Shown one piece after another: positions 10,603 through 20,692 of a DNA stretch of 64,000 nucleotides (positions are counted from its first letter, which is position 1; every line of letters starts with the position of its first letter). The notes beneath the pieces were generated by a model, which saw only the letters and a program-made list of their open reading frames with translations, was not told the origin of the DNA and ran no database searches. The DNA is from Psychroflexus planctonicus (GTDB taxonomy: Bacteria > Bacteroidota > Bacteroidia > Flavobacteriales > Flavobacteriaceae), in assembly GCF_014640195.1 (NCBI RefSeq), contig NZ_BMGM01000001.1:62001-126000 (forward strand), in the 5' to 3' direction. A program made the translations under genes and the position numbers.

Positions 10603-10624
10603 CAGGGCTTCATAAAAAGCCCTG
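10603..10624 (-). terminator. Terminator-like hairpin between rpsJ and rplC
   Basis: Read on the minus strand, an 8-bp perfect stem (CAGGGCTT paired with AAGCCCTG, 6-nt loop) is followed directly by TTTTTTC and then a long T-rich run, the layout of an intrinsic terminator. It lies 22 nt after the rpsJ stop and 37 nt before the rplC start. No TANNTTTG promoter element is visible between the hairpin and rplC, so it may act as a partial terminator or attenuator inside the ribosomal cluster. Confidence 0.7.
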
Positions 10625-10645
10625 CTATATTTATTAAGTATGTAC

Positions 10646-10951
10646 TTAAACTTTTATTTCTACTTCTACACCACTTGGTAACTCAAGCTTCATCAACGCA
10701 TCGATGGTTTTTGAAGATGAACTATAAATATCTAAAAGACGTTTAAAAGAGTTCAATTCAAATTGCTCACGAGATTTCTTGTTAACGTGAGGTGAACGTA
10801 ATACGGTAAAGATTTTTTTCTTTGTAGGTAATGGAATTGGTCCAGTAACTACAGCTCCCGTAGTTTTCACAGTCTTTACGATTTTTTCAGCAGACTTATC
10901 TACCAAATTGTGGTCGTAGGATTTTAATTTTATTCTTATTTTTTGACTCAT
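10646..10951 (-). CDS. rpsJ: 30S ribosomal protein S10 / NusE
   Basis: S10 is in the 30S head and, as NusE, links ribosomes to transcription through NusG and NusB. The 101-residue protein contains [20 protein letters not shown] and the conserved [20 protein letters not shown]. It lies 11 nt downstream of fusA, so here it belongs to the str transcription unit. The hairpin just after it separates it from rplC. Confidence 0.98.
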   Translation of the reverse strand: MSQKIRIKLKSYDHNLVDKSAEKIVKTVKTTGAVVTGPIPLPTKKKIFTVLRSPHVNKKSREQFELNSFKRLLDIYSSSSKTIDALMKLELPSGVEVEIKV

Positions 10952-10962
10952 GATAAGTTCTA

Positions 10963-13074
10963 TTACTCGTTAGTAGTTCCTTTAGCCGCAGCAATTACAT
11001 TTTCAGAAATAGTAGAAGGGGTTTCTTCGTAGTGAGAAAACTCCATTGTTGAAGTTGCTCTACCGGAAGAAAGCGTTCTTAATGTAGTTACATAACCAAA
11101 CATTTCTGAAAGTGGCACAATAGCTTTAATAACTTTAGCACCTGATCTGTCTGACATATCGTTAACTTGACCGCGTCTTCTATTTAGATCTCCAACAATA
11201 TCTCCCATGTTTTCTTCAGGAGTAACCACTTCTACTTTCATCATTGGTTCTAATACTACAGCTCCAGCTTTTTTAGCAGCCGCTTTAAAGCCTAACTTAG
11301 CAGCAAGCTCAAACGACAATTGATCAGAATCTACTGCGTGAAAAGAACCGTCTTTAAGCGTTACTTTTAAAGTATCCATATTGAATCCAGCTAATGGACC
11401 ATTTTTCATGGCTTGAGTAAAACCAGATTGTACAGAAGGAATAAATTCTTTTGGAATTCTACCCCCTTTAATTTGATCTACAAACTGCAAACCTGCTCCT
11501 TCAAAATCTTCATCTACTGGTCCCAAATCGAATACAATATCAGCGAACTTACCACGACCACCAGATTGTTTCTTATAAACTTCTCTGTGTTCCGCAAGTT
11601 TCTTTACTGCTTCTTTATATTCCACTTGTGGCTCACCAACATTCACTTCAACTTTAAATTCACGTTTCATACGATCAATTAAAATATCTAAGTGTAGCTC
11701 ACCCATTCCCGAGATAATAGTTTGTCCCGAAGCTTCATCTGTTTTAACAACAAAAGTTGGATCTTCTTCAGCTAATTTAGCTAAAGCATTACCCATCTTC
11801 TCAACATCTGCTTTGGTTTTAGGCTCCACCGCAATACCAATTACTGGTGCTGGGAAAGTCATAGATTCCAAAACAATAGGATTATTCATATCAGTTAAGG
11901 TATCTCCCGTTTTGATATCTTTAAATCCTACAGCAGCTCCGATATCTCCAGCTTCGATAAAATCGATTGGCTCTTGTTTATTAGAGTGCATTTGGTACAT
12001 TCTTGAGATACGTTCTTTTTTACCAGAGCGATTGTTCAATACATAAGAACCCGCTTCTAATCTACCAGAATAGGTTCTAAAGAATGCTAATCTTCCTACG
12101 AAAGGATCGGTTGCAATTTTAAATGCTAAAGCAGAAAATGGAGAATCTACGTGAGGTTTTCTCGACTCAACTTCACCAGTATCAGGATTTTCACCTTCGA
12201 TAGCTTCAACATCTACAGGAGAAGGCAAGTAACGCATTACTGCATCTAACATAGCTTGAACTCCTTTATTTTTGAAAGCTGAACCACACATCATTGGGAT
12301 GATGGACATATCGATAGTTGCTGCACGTAATGCTGCAATAATCTCATCTTCTGTAATAGAATCTTCATCTTCGAAGAATTTTTCCATTAACTCTTCATCG
12401 TATTCTGCAACTGCTTCAACTAATTGTGTTCTGTATTTAGTAACGTCAGCTTGAAGTTCTTCTGGAATATCAATTTCTTCAAAAGTCATTCCCATATCTT
12501 CATCGTTCCAAATAATTGCTTTTTTAGATATTAAATCAACAACACCTTTAAAGTCAATTTCATCTCCGATTGGAACTTGCAATGGAACTGGATTACCGCC
12601 TAACATTTCACGTACTTGATTACAAACATTAAAAAAGTTTGCTCCTTGACGATCCATCTTATTAACGAATCCTAATCTTGGCACTTTATATTTATCAGCT
12701 TGTCTCCAAACTGTTTCAGATTGTGGCTCAACACCATCAACCGCACTAAACAAAGCAACAACACCATCCAATACACGTAAAGATCTTTCTACTTCAACAG
12801 TAAAATCAACGTGACCAGGTGTGTCAATAATGTTTACAATATATTCATGATCTCTGTAAGGCCACGTACAATGTGTAGCAGCAGAAGTAATAGTGATTCC
12901 TCTTTCTTGCTCTTGCTCCATCCAGTCCATAGTAGCAGCACCATCATGAACTTCCCCTATTTTGTGACTAATACCGGTATAATAAAGAATACGCTCAGTA
13001 GTTGTTGTTTTACCAGCATCGATGTGAGCAGCAATACCTATATTTCTTGTAAATTTTAAATCTCTTTGTGCCAT
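10963..13074 (-). CDS. fusA: Elongation factor G
   Basis: EF-G is the GTPase that drives tRNA-mRNA translocation and, with RRF, ribosome recycling. The 703-residue protein has G1 [14 protein letters not shown] (about residues 16-29), the G3 DTPGHVDF, the G4 NKMD, and the later domains ending in the [20 protein letters not shown] region. It is full length. It follows rpsG by only 3 nt, the classic str operon arrangement. Confidence 0.98.
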   Translation of the reverse strand: MAQRDLKFTRNIGIAAHIDAGKTTTTERILYYTGISHKIGEVHDGAATMDWMEQEQERGITITSAATHCTWPYRDHEYIVNIIDTPGHVDFTVEVERSLRVLDGVVALFSAVDGVEPQSETVWRQADKYKVPRLGFVNKMDRQGANFFNVCNQVREMLGGNPVPLQVPIGDEIDFKGVVDLISKKAIIWNDEDMGMTFEEIDIPEELQADVTKYRTQLVEAVAEYDEELMEKFFEDEDSITEDEIIAALRAATIDMSIIPMMCGSAFKNKGVQAMLDAVMRYLPSPVDVEAIEGENPDTGEVESRKPHVDSPFSALAFKIATDPFVGRLAFFRTYSGRLEAGSYVLNNRSGKKERISRMYQMHSNKQEPIDFIEAGDIGAAVGFKDIKTGDTLTDMNNPIVLESMTFPAPVIGIAVEPKTKADVEKMGNALAKLAEEDPTFVVKTDEASGQTIISGMGELHLDILIDRMKREFKVEVNVGEPQVEYKEAVKKLAEHREVYKKQSGGRGKFADIVFDLGPVDEDFEGAGLQFVDQIKGGRIPKEFIPSVQSGFTQAMKNGPLAGFNMDTLKVTLKDGSFHAVDSDQLSFELAAKLGFKAAAKKAGAVVLEPMMKVEVVTPEENMGDIVGDLNRRRGQVNDMSDRSGAKVIKAIVPLSEMFGYVTTLRTLSSGRATSTMEFSHYEETPSTISENVIAAAKGTTNE

Positions 13075-13077
13075 TTT

Positions 13078-13554
13078 TTAGAATCTAAAGTGTGAAAATG
13101 CTTTGTTGGCTTCAGCCATTCTATGCGTATCTACACGTTTCTTAACAGCTGCACCTTCTTCTTTGGCAGCAGCAAGAATTTCAGCAGCTAATTTTACTGC
13201 CATAGATTTTTCGTTTCTTTTTCTAGAAAAACTAATTAACCACTTCATTGCGGTTGAAATTTTTCTATCTGGACGTATAGGAGAAGGAATCTGAAAAGTA
13301 GCTCCACCAACTCTACGGCTTCGTACTTCTACGTGAGGCATTACATTAGATAATGCTTCCTTCCAAACTTCCAAAGCAGATTTCTCTTCGTCCTGTTTTT
13401 TTTCTTCTACGATGTCCATTGCATCGTAAAAAATCTTAAAAGCGATAGACTTTTTTCCATCCCACATTAACATATTGACAAATCGAGTTACCAATTGGTC
13501 GTTAAATTTTGGATCTGGAAGTATAGGTCTTGCTTTTGCCTGTCTTTTTCTCAT
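13078..13554 (-). CDS. rpsG: 30S ribosomal protein S7
   Basis: S7 organises the 3' domain of 16S rRNA and contacts E-site tRNA; in Escherichia coli it also regulates the str operon. The 158-residue protein begins [20 protein letters not shown] and contains [20 protein letters not shown]. It is 25 nt downstream of rpsL. Confidence 0.98.
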   Translation of the reverse strand: MRKRQAKARPILPDPKFNDQLVTRFVNMLMWDGKKSIAFKIFYDAMDIVEEKKQDEEKSALEVWKEALSNVMPHVEVRSRRVGGATFQIPSPIRPDRKISTAMKWLISFSRKRNEKSMAVKLAAEILAAAKEEGAAVKKRVDTHRMAEANKAFSHFRF

Positions 13555-13579
13555 GTCTTGTCTTTAAAAAGTTTTCAAC

Positions 13580-13954
13580 TTATTTTTTTGGACGTTTGGC
13601 TCCGTATTTTGATCTACGTTGCAATCTTCCTTCTACTCCAGCTGTATCTAAAGCACCACGAACTATATGGTACCGAACTCCTGGTAAGTCTTTTACTCTC
13701 CCGCCTCTAACTAATACTATCGAGTGCTCTTGAAGATTGTGTCCTTCACCTGGAATGTATGCGTTTACCTCTTTACCATTGGTTAACCTAACACGAGCCA
13801 CTTTACGCATAGCTGAATTTGGTTTTTTTGGTGTAGTGGTGTAAACACGCGTACAAACTCCACGTCGCTGAGGACAAGAATCTAAGGCAGCCGATTTACT
13901 CTTCTTAGTTATAGTACGTCTTCCTTTTCTTACTAATTGTGAAATTGTTGGCAT
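13580..13954 (-). CDS. rpsL: 30S ribosomal protein S12
   Basis: S12 lies at the decoding centre and monitors codon-anticodon pairing. The 124-residue protein starts [20 protein letters not shown]. The two segments where streptomycin-resistance changes arise, [18 protein letters not shown] and [16 protein letters not shown], have the usual sensitive-type lysines. This is the first gene of the cluster, and a consensus promoter lies about 50 nt upstream. Confidence 0.98.
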   Translation of the reverse strand: MPTISQLVRKGRRTITKKSKSAALDSCPQRRGVCTRVYTTTPKKPNSAMRKVARVRLTNGKEVNAYIPGEGHNLQEHSIVLVRGGRVKDLPGVRYHIVRGALDTAGVEGRLQRRSKYGAKRPKK

Positions 13955-14002
13955 ATTATACTACAATGTTAAATAATTTTTAATCCCTATTTTTTGGGTT
14001 TG

Positions 14003-14033
14003 CAAATGTAGAAATATAATCTGATGAAACAAA
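14003..14033 (-). promoter_or_regulatory. Bacteroidota-type promoter for the str/S10 ribosomal cluster
   Basis: On the minus strand TTTG (complement of 14030-14033) is followed by exactly 19 nt and then TACATTTG (complement of 14003-14010). This matches the published Bacteroidota primary sigma consensus TTTG, N19, TANNTTTG. It lies 48 nt upstream of the rpsL start, and the AT-rich stretch beyond it could act as an UP-like element. Confidence 0.85.
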
Positions 14034-14122
14034 GCATAATTAATTAATTTTCAATCTACTCCAAAAAAACAAAATAATATACTTGCTTTGCAGTTAAAAA
14101 CACACCTTATATCATTTATATT

Positions 14123-15829
14123 TTGAAGCTGTTGCCCCATTATAAAATAATTTTGACGACCTGCATTTTTGTACTAGCATGCTTCAAATTAGTTGCGCAA
14201 AGTGAAGAACTAAAGCTATCAATAAAAAGCACAGAAGAAAATCATCAAGAAATAATTGATAAGCTTGACTTTAAAAATAGTTTCAGCAATACAAAAAGCA
14301 TGCAGGAATACACCTATGTAGTAGCTGAAAGATTAAAAAGAAAGGGCTTTTTATTTACCGAAATTATTTCATTTGAAAACATAAAAGACAAACAATTTGA
14401 ACTTCAGCTAAAATTACATACATTATATAAAGGTATAAAAATTAAAATGAAGCCAGATGACTTTCCAAGCAACTTAGCGATTCCGAAAACAAATATTCAA
14501 GATGGATTTATAAAACTTAGCTTTCAAGAATATGAAAATTTGGCCAACCAATTTATTCAAAGTCTAAATGAAGCTGGCAAACCCTTTGACAAAATAAAGC
14601 TAATTAATTTGGAGGAAACCGATGACGACCATATTCTTGCTGAATTAAAATTTATTTCTAACCAAAAAAGAACAATCGACAAAATAATTATCAAAGGATA
14701 CGAACGTTTTCCAAAACAATTTATCAAAAACAGAATTGGTTTACAAGAAGAGAAAGTGTTTAACACTACCGAAATTCAAGAAAAAAATAGAAATTTTGAA
14801 AACCTTAATTTTGCTGGCAGTATAAAAGATCCAGAAGTTCAATTTACACAAGATTCTACCAAGGTATTTTTATATGTTGAGAAAACAAATGCAAATGTGT
14901 TTGATGGATTTATTGGCTTTAATAGCACCGAAGAAACATCGCTTGAATTAAACGGTTACGTAGATTTAGTGCTGGTTAATAATCTTCACATGGGCGAATC
15001 TTTAAATATCAATTACAAAAACGACGGGAGAGAACAGCAACGGTTCAATGCCAATATAGAATTGCCTTATTTGTTTAAAACTCCTGTTAGTCTTGAAGCG
15101 GGATTAGGTATTTTTAGAAAAGACTCCACTTTTTCTAACACTCAACAAAATCTTGGTTTAAATTACCAAATAAGCCCATCTATTCAAATTGGTAGTGAAG
15201 CAGAATTTATAAGCTCAACTATTTTACTTGACAACAATATAAATCCTATTGAAAATGGAAACGACTTCAATGCTAGTTTTTATGGTTTAACAGGAAGGTT
15301 TTTTCAATTAAGTAGAATAACCGGAAAATTCTTCAATAAAAAAAAAGTAAAACTATCTATATTATATGGTAAACGAGAATCAGAAATTGAAGACAATCAA
15401 TTTAAAATTAATTTATTTACTGAGTATAGTATTCCTATTGCTCCAAGCCTATATTTTTATAACTCACTAACAGGAGCTTGGCTTTCATCTGACAGTTACA
15501 TAGACAACGAATTATTACGATTTGGCGGCATGAACAGCATTCGTGGTTTTGAAGAAAACAGCATTGTGGCTTCCGCCTTTGGAAGCTTACGTACAGAATT
15601 AAGGTACTTCTTGAGCCCAAACCTGTATGCCAACAGTGTTTTAGATTTTGGTTACTTTGAAAATGAAATCAATCAGCTTGCTCAAAACCTGTACAGTTTT
15701 GGATTTGGACTAGGAATAGAAACCCAAGCTGGTGTTTTACGCCTAATTTTTGCTAACGGAACATCTAAAACACAAGATTTCTCGTTTGAAAACACCCAAG
15801 TACACCTCAGTTTGAATACTTTTTTCTAG
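14123..15829 (+). CDS. BamA/TamA-like outer-membrane beta-barrel protein with POTRA-like region
   Basis: The 568-residue product has a signal peptide (about residues 1-25, ending ACFKLVAQ). A periplasmic region of about 200 residues contains a POTRA-like unit (IDKIIIKGYERFPKQFIKNR followed by a GL-x-EEKVFNTTEIQ pattern). A C-terminal barrel holds the surface-antigen motif RFGGMNSIRGFEENS, close to the RGF/RGY motif that closes Omp85 barrels. The last residue is phenylalanine, as expected for Bam-inserted proteins. The length is nearer TamA than BamA. The start is a TTG codon, chosen because it gives an intact signal peptide and no ATG lies nearby. The substrate is unknown. Confidence 0.75.
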   Translation: MKLLPHYKIILTTCIFVLACFKLVAQSEELKLSIKSTEENHQEIIDKLDFKNSFSNTKSMQEYTYVVAERLKRKGFLFTEIISFENIKDKQFELQLKLHTLYKGIKIKMKPDDFPSNLAIPKTNIQDGFIKLSFQEYENLANQFIQSLNEAGKPFDKIKLINLEETDDDHILAELKFISNQKRTIDKIIIKGYERFPKQFIKNRIGLQEEKVFNTTEIQEKNRNFENLNFAGSIKDPEVQFTQDSTKVFLYVEKTNANVFDGFIGFNSTEETSLELNGYVDLVLVNNLHMGESLNINYKNDGREQQRFNANIELPYLFKTPVSLEAGLGIFRKDSTFSNTQQNLGLNYQISPSIQIGSEAEFISSTILLDNNINPIENGNDFNASFYGLTGRFFQLSRITGKFFNKKKVKLSILYGKRESEIEDNQFKINLFTEYSIPIAPSLYFYNSLTGAWLSSDSYIDNELLRFGGMNSIRGFEENSIVASAFGSLRTELRYFLSPNLYANSVLDFGYFENEINQLAQNLYSFGFGLGIETQAGVLRLIFANGTSKTQDFSFENTQVHLSLNTFF

Positions 15830-15904
15830 CCTATGTTGCCTAATTGTTAAGATTTAACACTCAAATGTGAAATTAAAAGAAAAAAAAGTTGTGTAATTAA
15901 CTTT

Positions 15905-15912
15905 TAATTTTG
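15905..15912 (+). promoter_or_regulatory. Putative -7 element for the susC-susD operon
   Basis: The octamer TAATTTTG fits the Bacteroidota -7 consensus TANNTTTG and lies 35 nt before the SusC start. The nearest upstream TTG is only 13 nt away, shorter than the usual 17-23 nt spacer, so the -33 part is not supported. Confidence 0.5.
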
Positions 15913-15947
15913 ACTTTTGGCGTTGGCTAATTCAAATAAATAACAAA

Positions 15948-18900
15948 ATGAAAACAAAGTTTAATGTAATGCTTACGCTTTTACTAGCGTTTGTCGTGCA
16001 AATTTCTTTTGCACAAGAAAAAACAGTAAGCGGTACTGTAACTGATGACAGTGATATTCCTCTACCTGGAGTGAGTGTATCTGTTGAAGGAACAGATCGT
16101 GGTACTCAAACCGATTTTAATGGAGAATATTCAATCCAAGCTTCAACAAGCGAAATATTGGTTTTCGAATATATCGGTTTAAAAACAGTTAAAATGACGG
16201 TTGGAGACCAATCTGAAATTAACGTTTCTCTAGAACCAGGTGAAGAATTAGACGAAGTGCTAGTTGTTGGTTATGGTACATCCACAAAGGAATCTTTTGT
16301 TGGTTCTGCCAAACAAGTTTCTGGTGAAACACTTTCTAGTAAAAACTTCTCTAACATTTCACAATCGTTAGCAGGTGAAGCAGCTGGTGTTACCGTAATT
16401 AATACTTCTGGACAGCCAGGTACTACGTCTTTAGTACGTATCCGTGGTTTTGGTTCTGTAAATGGTAACAGAGCACCATTGTATGTGGTTGATGGTGTGC
16501 CTTTCTCAGGAAGTATTAACTCTATTAACCCTAATGACATCAAGAACACCGTAATTTTGAAAGATGCAACTGCAACTGCAATTTATGGTTCTCGTGGTGC
16601 AAATGGTGTAATTTTAATTGAAACTAAATCAGGTAGCTCTGAGCAAGACTTCATTGAAGTTGACCTTAGAAGTGGTATCAACACACAAATGATTCCTAGA
16701 TATGATGTAATGAGATCTCCTGAAGAGTACATTGGTACAGTTTGGGAAGGGCTTTACAATCGTGGCATCGCTAATGGTTTGTCAGAAGGTTTAGCACTAG
16801 ATCAAGCTAACAATCAATTGTTCTCAGACAATGTTGTTCCAGCTGGATACAACATGTGGCAAGAAGATGATGTAAGCCAATTAATAGACCCTGCAACACG
16901 TATGGTAAGAGAAGGAATTGAAAGAAAGTATACACCAAAACGATATGCAGATGAAGCTTTTAGTTCTTCTATTAGAAATGAAGCCAACTTAAGATTGGGT
17001 GGTGGTACACAAAAAACAAGATATTTCTTATCAGCTGGTTTATTAGATGACGAAGGTTACGCTATTAACACAGGCTATAAAAGATATACCACAAGAGCTA
17101 ATGTACAATCTAATATTAAAGATTTTTTAGATGTTCAAGCTAATATTGGTTATGCATATTCTGAAACAATTCAGAATGGTCAAACAGATGGTGCTGAAAA
17201 TCTATTCGAATTTGCAGATAAAATGGCTCCTATTTTTCCAGTATACTTACGTGATGACGATGGTAACTTAGTGGCGGATCCAATATTTGGAGGAAGTCAA
17301 TTAGACTATGGTACTCCATCAGGTTTTAGAGCAAGACCTAATGCCAACTTATTGAACCCTATTGGTTCTGCATTGTATGACTTTGCTGGAAACGATAGAC
17401 ACGAAGTTAATGGGTCTTTTAAAGTAGATGTGAAAATCACAGATTACCTAAAATTTGAAACAAGTTTTGGTGCGCAATACAGCAACACCATTGCAAGAAA
17501 TGCATTGAATCCGTTTTACGGAACAGCTGAAGAACAAGGTGGTGAATTAACTTTGTCTAATCAGCAAAGATTAACAACCAATGCATTACAACTTTTAAGA
17601 TTCAATAAAAGATTTGGAGATCACTCATTTGAAGCATTAGTTGCTCACGAATCAAATACATTTGATTTTAATATTCATTCTTCAAGAAAAGCACTTGCTG
17701 TTATTCCTGATTTATATGAATTAAGCAACTACCTTGAGAACTTAAGACAACCTTTCGGATATACTACAAGAAGATCATTAGAATCTTACTTTGGTCAAGT
17801 TAATTATAACTACGACCAAAAATACTTCTTTTCTGGTAGTGTAAGACGTGATGGATCATCTCGATTTGCAAACGACAAATGGGACACTTTTGGTTCTGTA
17901 GGCGCATCTTGGGTAATGTCTAAAGAAGATTTCTTGTTTGATAACGAATATGTAGACTTCTTGAAAGTAAAAACTTCTTGGGGTATTACGGGTGACGAAG
18001 CTGGTGTAGGATTCTACACAGGTTTAGATACATATAACCCAGTAAATTTAGGTGGAAATTACGCGTTTTCAATTAGAAATGTACAAGATCCTGATTTAAC
18101 TTGGGAAACAGCTTACATGTTTCAAACAGGTGTTGAAAGTAGCCTTTTTGGTTTCTTAGACGTTAATTTAGATTACTACATTAAAGATACACAAAATTTG
18201 ATTTTTGCAAGAAGACTTCCACTATCAACTGGTGTATCAACAGTAACCGTAAACGACGGTGTGCTTAGAAACAAAGGTTTTGAATTTGATATTGCCGCAC
18301 AAGTTGTGGAAACACAAGACTTTGGTCTAAGCGTAAGCCTTAATGGAGAAACATTCCAAAATGAATTGACCACAATGCCAATTGATCCAGAAACAGGTGA
18401 ACCAGCATTGTTAAACAGAAATGGCAGATTCGGGTATGCTGATGGTGGCTCTATTTATGATTATTACATGAGAGAATATGCTGGAGTTGACCCAGCTGAT
18501 GGCGCTCCAATGTGGTACCAGTATTATGATGCTAACAACCCAAATGAGTTTATCCAAAGTATGACACCATACTTAGATGAAAACCCAGATGCGGTAGTTG
18601 AAAGAAGAGTTACAAAATCATATTCAGAAGCTACAGACAAATTTGTAGGTAAATCGGCTATTCCAGATGTAAGAGGTGCATTTAGAATAAATGCGCGATA
18701 CAAAAACTTTACCTTGTCTACGCAATTTACTTATCAAGTTGGTGGATACGGATACGACAGCCAATATTCTGAACTAATGTCTGATCGTTTTGGTGCAGCA
18801 GGAAACAACTTCCACACCGATATGAGAGACAGATGGCAACAACCAGGTGACATAACTAGTGTGCCTAGATTAGCTGATGCCTTAGATGCAAATGCTGCTT

Positions 18901-19154
18901 CAACATCAACGAGATTTTTAACAAAAACTGATTATTTAGCCCTAAATAACTTTAGCGTAAGTTATAATTTTCCTAAAGACATCATAGAGAGTGTGGGAAT
19001 GAGCGGATTAAACTTATATTTGACAGGAGATAACATTTTTGTTAGCAGTGTGAGAGAAGGGTTTTTACCTAATACAAGTCAAAGCGGTTTTTCAGGAAGA
19101 GCATTATATGCTCCATTAACCAGCTTTACTTTAGGAGTAAATGTTAAATTTTAA
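15948..19154 (+). CDS. SusC/RagA-family TonB-linked outer-membrane transporter
   Basis: The 1068-residue protein is a TonB-dependent importer of the SusC/RagA type. It has a signal peptide (residues 1-22, ending ISFAQ), a carboxypeptidase-regulatory-like domain (about 25-100, VSGTVTDDSDIPLPGVSVSV), the signature LDEVLVVGYGT and a plug domain (about 110-230). The plug contains IRGFGSVNGNRAPLYVVDGV and AIYGSRGANGVILIETK, and a long beta-barrel follows, ending in FTLGVNVKF. It is directly followed by its SusD partner, and the pair forms a lidded import complex powered by TonB. No glycan-active enzyme is adjacent, so the substrate could be an oligopeptide or another molecule rather than a polysaccharide. 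Confidence 0.95.
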   Translation: MKTKFNVMLTLLLAFVVQISFAQEKTVSGTVTDDSDIPLPGVSVSVEGTDRGTQTDFNGEYSIQASTSEILVFEYIGLKTVKMTVGDQSEINVSLEPGEELDEVLVVGYGTSTKESFVGSAKQVSGETLSSKNFSNISQSLAGEAAGVTVINTSGQPGTTSLVRIRGFGSVNGNRAPLYVVDGVPFSGSINSINPNDIKNTVILKDATATAIYGSRGANGVILIETKSGSSEQDFIEVDLRSGINTQMIPRYDVMRSPEEYIGTVWEGLYNRGIANGLSEGLALDQANNQLFSDNVVPAGYNMWQEDDVSQLIDPATRMVREGIERKYTPKRYADEAFSSSIRNEANLRLGGGTQKTRYFLSAGLLDDEGYAINTGYKRYTTRANVQSNIKDFLDVQANIGYAYSETIQNGQTDGAENLFEFADKMAPIFPVYLRDDDGNLVADPIFGGSQLDYGTPSGFRARPNANLLNPIGSALYDFAGNDRHEVNGSFKVDVKITDYLKFETSFGAQYSNTIARNALNPFYGTAEEQGGELTLSNQQRLTTNALQLLRFNKRFGDHSFEALVAHESNTFDFNIHSSRKALAVIPDLYELSNYLENLRQPFGYTTRRSLESYFGQVNYNYDQKYFFSGSVRRDGSSRFANDKWDTFGSVGASWVMSKEDFLFDNEYVDFLKVKTSWGITGDEAGVGFYTGLDTYNPVNLGGNYAFSIRNVQDPDLTWETAYMFQTGVESSLFGFLDVNLDYYIKDTQNLIFARRLPLSTGVSTVTVNDGVLRNKGFEFDIAAQVVETQDFGLSVSLNGETFQNELTTMPIDPETGEPALLNRNGRFGYADGGSIYDYYMREYAGVDPADGAPMWYQYYDANNPNEFIQSMTPYLDENPDAVVERRVTKSYSEATDKFVGKSAIPDVRGAFRINARYKNFTLSTQFTYQVGGYGYDSQYSELMSDRFGAAGNNFHTDMRDRWQQPGDITSVPRLADALDANAASTSTRFLTKTDYLALNNFSVSYNFPKDIIESVGMSGLNLYLTGDNIFVSSVREGFLPNTSQSGFSGRALYAPLTSFTLGVNVKF

Positions 19155-19166
19155 AAAAAGAAAAAG

Positions 19167-20687
19167 ATGAATAAACTAATTAAATTAAGCATACTTTCCA
19201 TCCTAATATTAGGAATTGGTGGGTGTGAAAGCGATTTTCTAGACGAACAACCGTCTGAATTTCTAAGCATTGAACAGTTAGAAGAAGCAGCTGAAGTAAA
19301 TCCAGAAATTGCTGCTGGATTTATTGATGGGATTTATGCCTATATGGTAGAGACCTTTGCAGCAGGATCTACAAGCCATACTGACTTTGGTCATAAAGGT
19401 TTTGACATATATTCAGATATGTTGACCAGTGATATGGCCTTAACCGTGAGTACTTACGGATGGTATAGAGCTGCTATTACTGAGTATCAAGCAACAGAAG
19501 ACTTTACATTTGCAGAAAACGCTTATGCTTGGAGATTCTACTATACCATTATTCGTTCTGCGAATACGGTAATTGAAATTCAAGGAGGTGCAGACAATGT
19601 TCCTGAGTTGGAAGAAAACAAGCATATTCTTGGTCAAGCTTTAGCTTTAAGAGCATTTGCTTACTATTATTTAGTACAATATTTCGCAGATGATTATGAC
19701 CCTAATAAGCCAGTTTTACCATTATTGGAAAATGCGGCGGCTGCAGGATTGCCTAAATCACCAATGTCTGATATCTACACTTTAATGGAGAGTGACTTAA
19801 ATTCTTCAATTGAGCTTTTAGATACATACAACAGAAGCAATAAAGCACAAATCAACAAACATGTTGCAAAAGGTATCTTAGCTTATGTTATTGCATCAAC
19901 TCGAGAGACTTCAAGAATGCAAGAAGTAGTTACTCTAACTAATGAAGTAATGAATGAAGGTGGAGCAACATTAATGAACCAAAGTGAAGTCTTAGGTGGA
20001 TTTAATGATGTAAATACACCGGGTTGGTTATGGGGTATTGATATAAATCAAGATTTAGGTATTGGATTAGTTTCTTTCTGGGGACAAGTAGATCACTTTT
20101 CTTATAGTTATGCTTGGGCAGGTGATTTTAAAACAATTGATGATGATTTATTTTCTCAAATACCAAATGATGATATAAGAAAGTTGCAATTTAAATTTTC
20201 TGGTCATCCACAAGAAAATTCAGGTTCAAACGCTGCAATTTATCCTTTGCAACCTTTTTATAAGTTTTATGCTCCTGAAAGAGCTATTGGTGGTGCTCAG
20301 CAAGTAACGCAATCAGATTATGTATACATGAGAGAAGCTGAAATGCTATTATTAAACGCTGAAGCTAATGCAAAGGCAGGTAATATAGGCGCAGCTCAAA
20401 CATCTTTGTCAACATTATTAAGCCAACGAGTTTCTGATGCTTCTTATGTAAATACTTTAACTGGTCAAGATTTATTAGACGAGATTTATTTACAGACGAG
20501 AATTGAATTATGGGGTGAAGGTAAAACTTACCAAGCTTTAAAAAGAAATCAAAGAAATATGTTACGTGCAGGTTCTAACCACTTATCGAATATTGGTTTA
20601 GATATACCACACAACGATGACAAATTCAGCTTTGAGATTCCTGAAAGAGAAATACAGGATAACCCTAATATTAATACTCAAAACTAA
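19167..20687 (+). CDS. SusD/RagB-family surface lipoprotein
   Basis: This is a SusD-type substrate-capture lipoprotein that forms the lid over the SusC barrel. The N-terminus has a signal peptide with lipobox LGIGGC (Cys20), followed by acidic ESDF, typical of lipoproteins exported to the cell surface in Flavobacteriia. Family features are the SEFLSIEQLEEA start, TPR-like helices (IIRSANTVIEI; LRAFAYYYLVQYFADDY) and the C-terminal RIELWGEGKTYQALKRNQ segment. The 506-residue length is usual. It lies 12 nt after susC and 5 nt before the small lipoprotein gene. Confidence 0.95.
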   Translation: MNKLIKLSILSILILGIGGCESDFLDEQPSEFLSIEQLEEAAEVNPEIAAGFIDGIYAYMVETFAAGSTSHTDFGHKGFDIYSDMLTSDMALTVSTYGWYRAAITEYQATEDFTFAENAYAWRFYYTIIRSANTVIEIQGGADNVPELEENKHILGQALALRAFAYYYLVQYFADDYDPNKPVLPLLENAAAAGLPKSPMSDIYTLMESDLNSSIELLDTYNRSNKAQINKHVAKGILAYVIASTRETSRMQEVVTLTNEVMNEGGATLMNQSEVLGGFNDVNTPGWLWGIDINQDLGIGLVSFWGQVDHFSYSYAWAGDFKTIDDDLFSQIPNDDIRKLQFKFSGHPQENSGSNAAIYPLQPFYKFYAPERAIGGAQQVTQSDYVYMREAEMLLLNAEANAKAGNIGAAQTSLSTLLSQRVSDASYVNTLTGQDLLDEIYLQTRIELWGEGKTYQALKRNQRNMLRAGSNHLSNIGLDIPHNDDKFSFEIPEREIQDNPNINTQN

Positions 20688-20692
20688 TTATA

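Noticed and set aside
11413-11682. Open frame on the plus strand opposite fusA (and others at 12272, 12811, 13103, 13495)
   Set aside because: They lie wholly opposite conserved ribosomal or fusA genes, have no promoter or family match, and follow from codon bias of the true strand.
13955-14122. Possible small RNA or tRNA in the divergent gap between rpsL and the BamA-like gene
   Set aside because: The sequence is AT-rich promoter DNA; I found no cloverleaf or stable hairpin.
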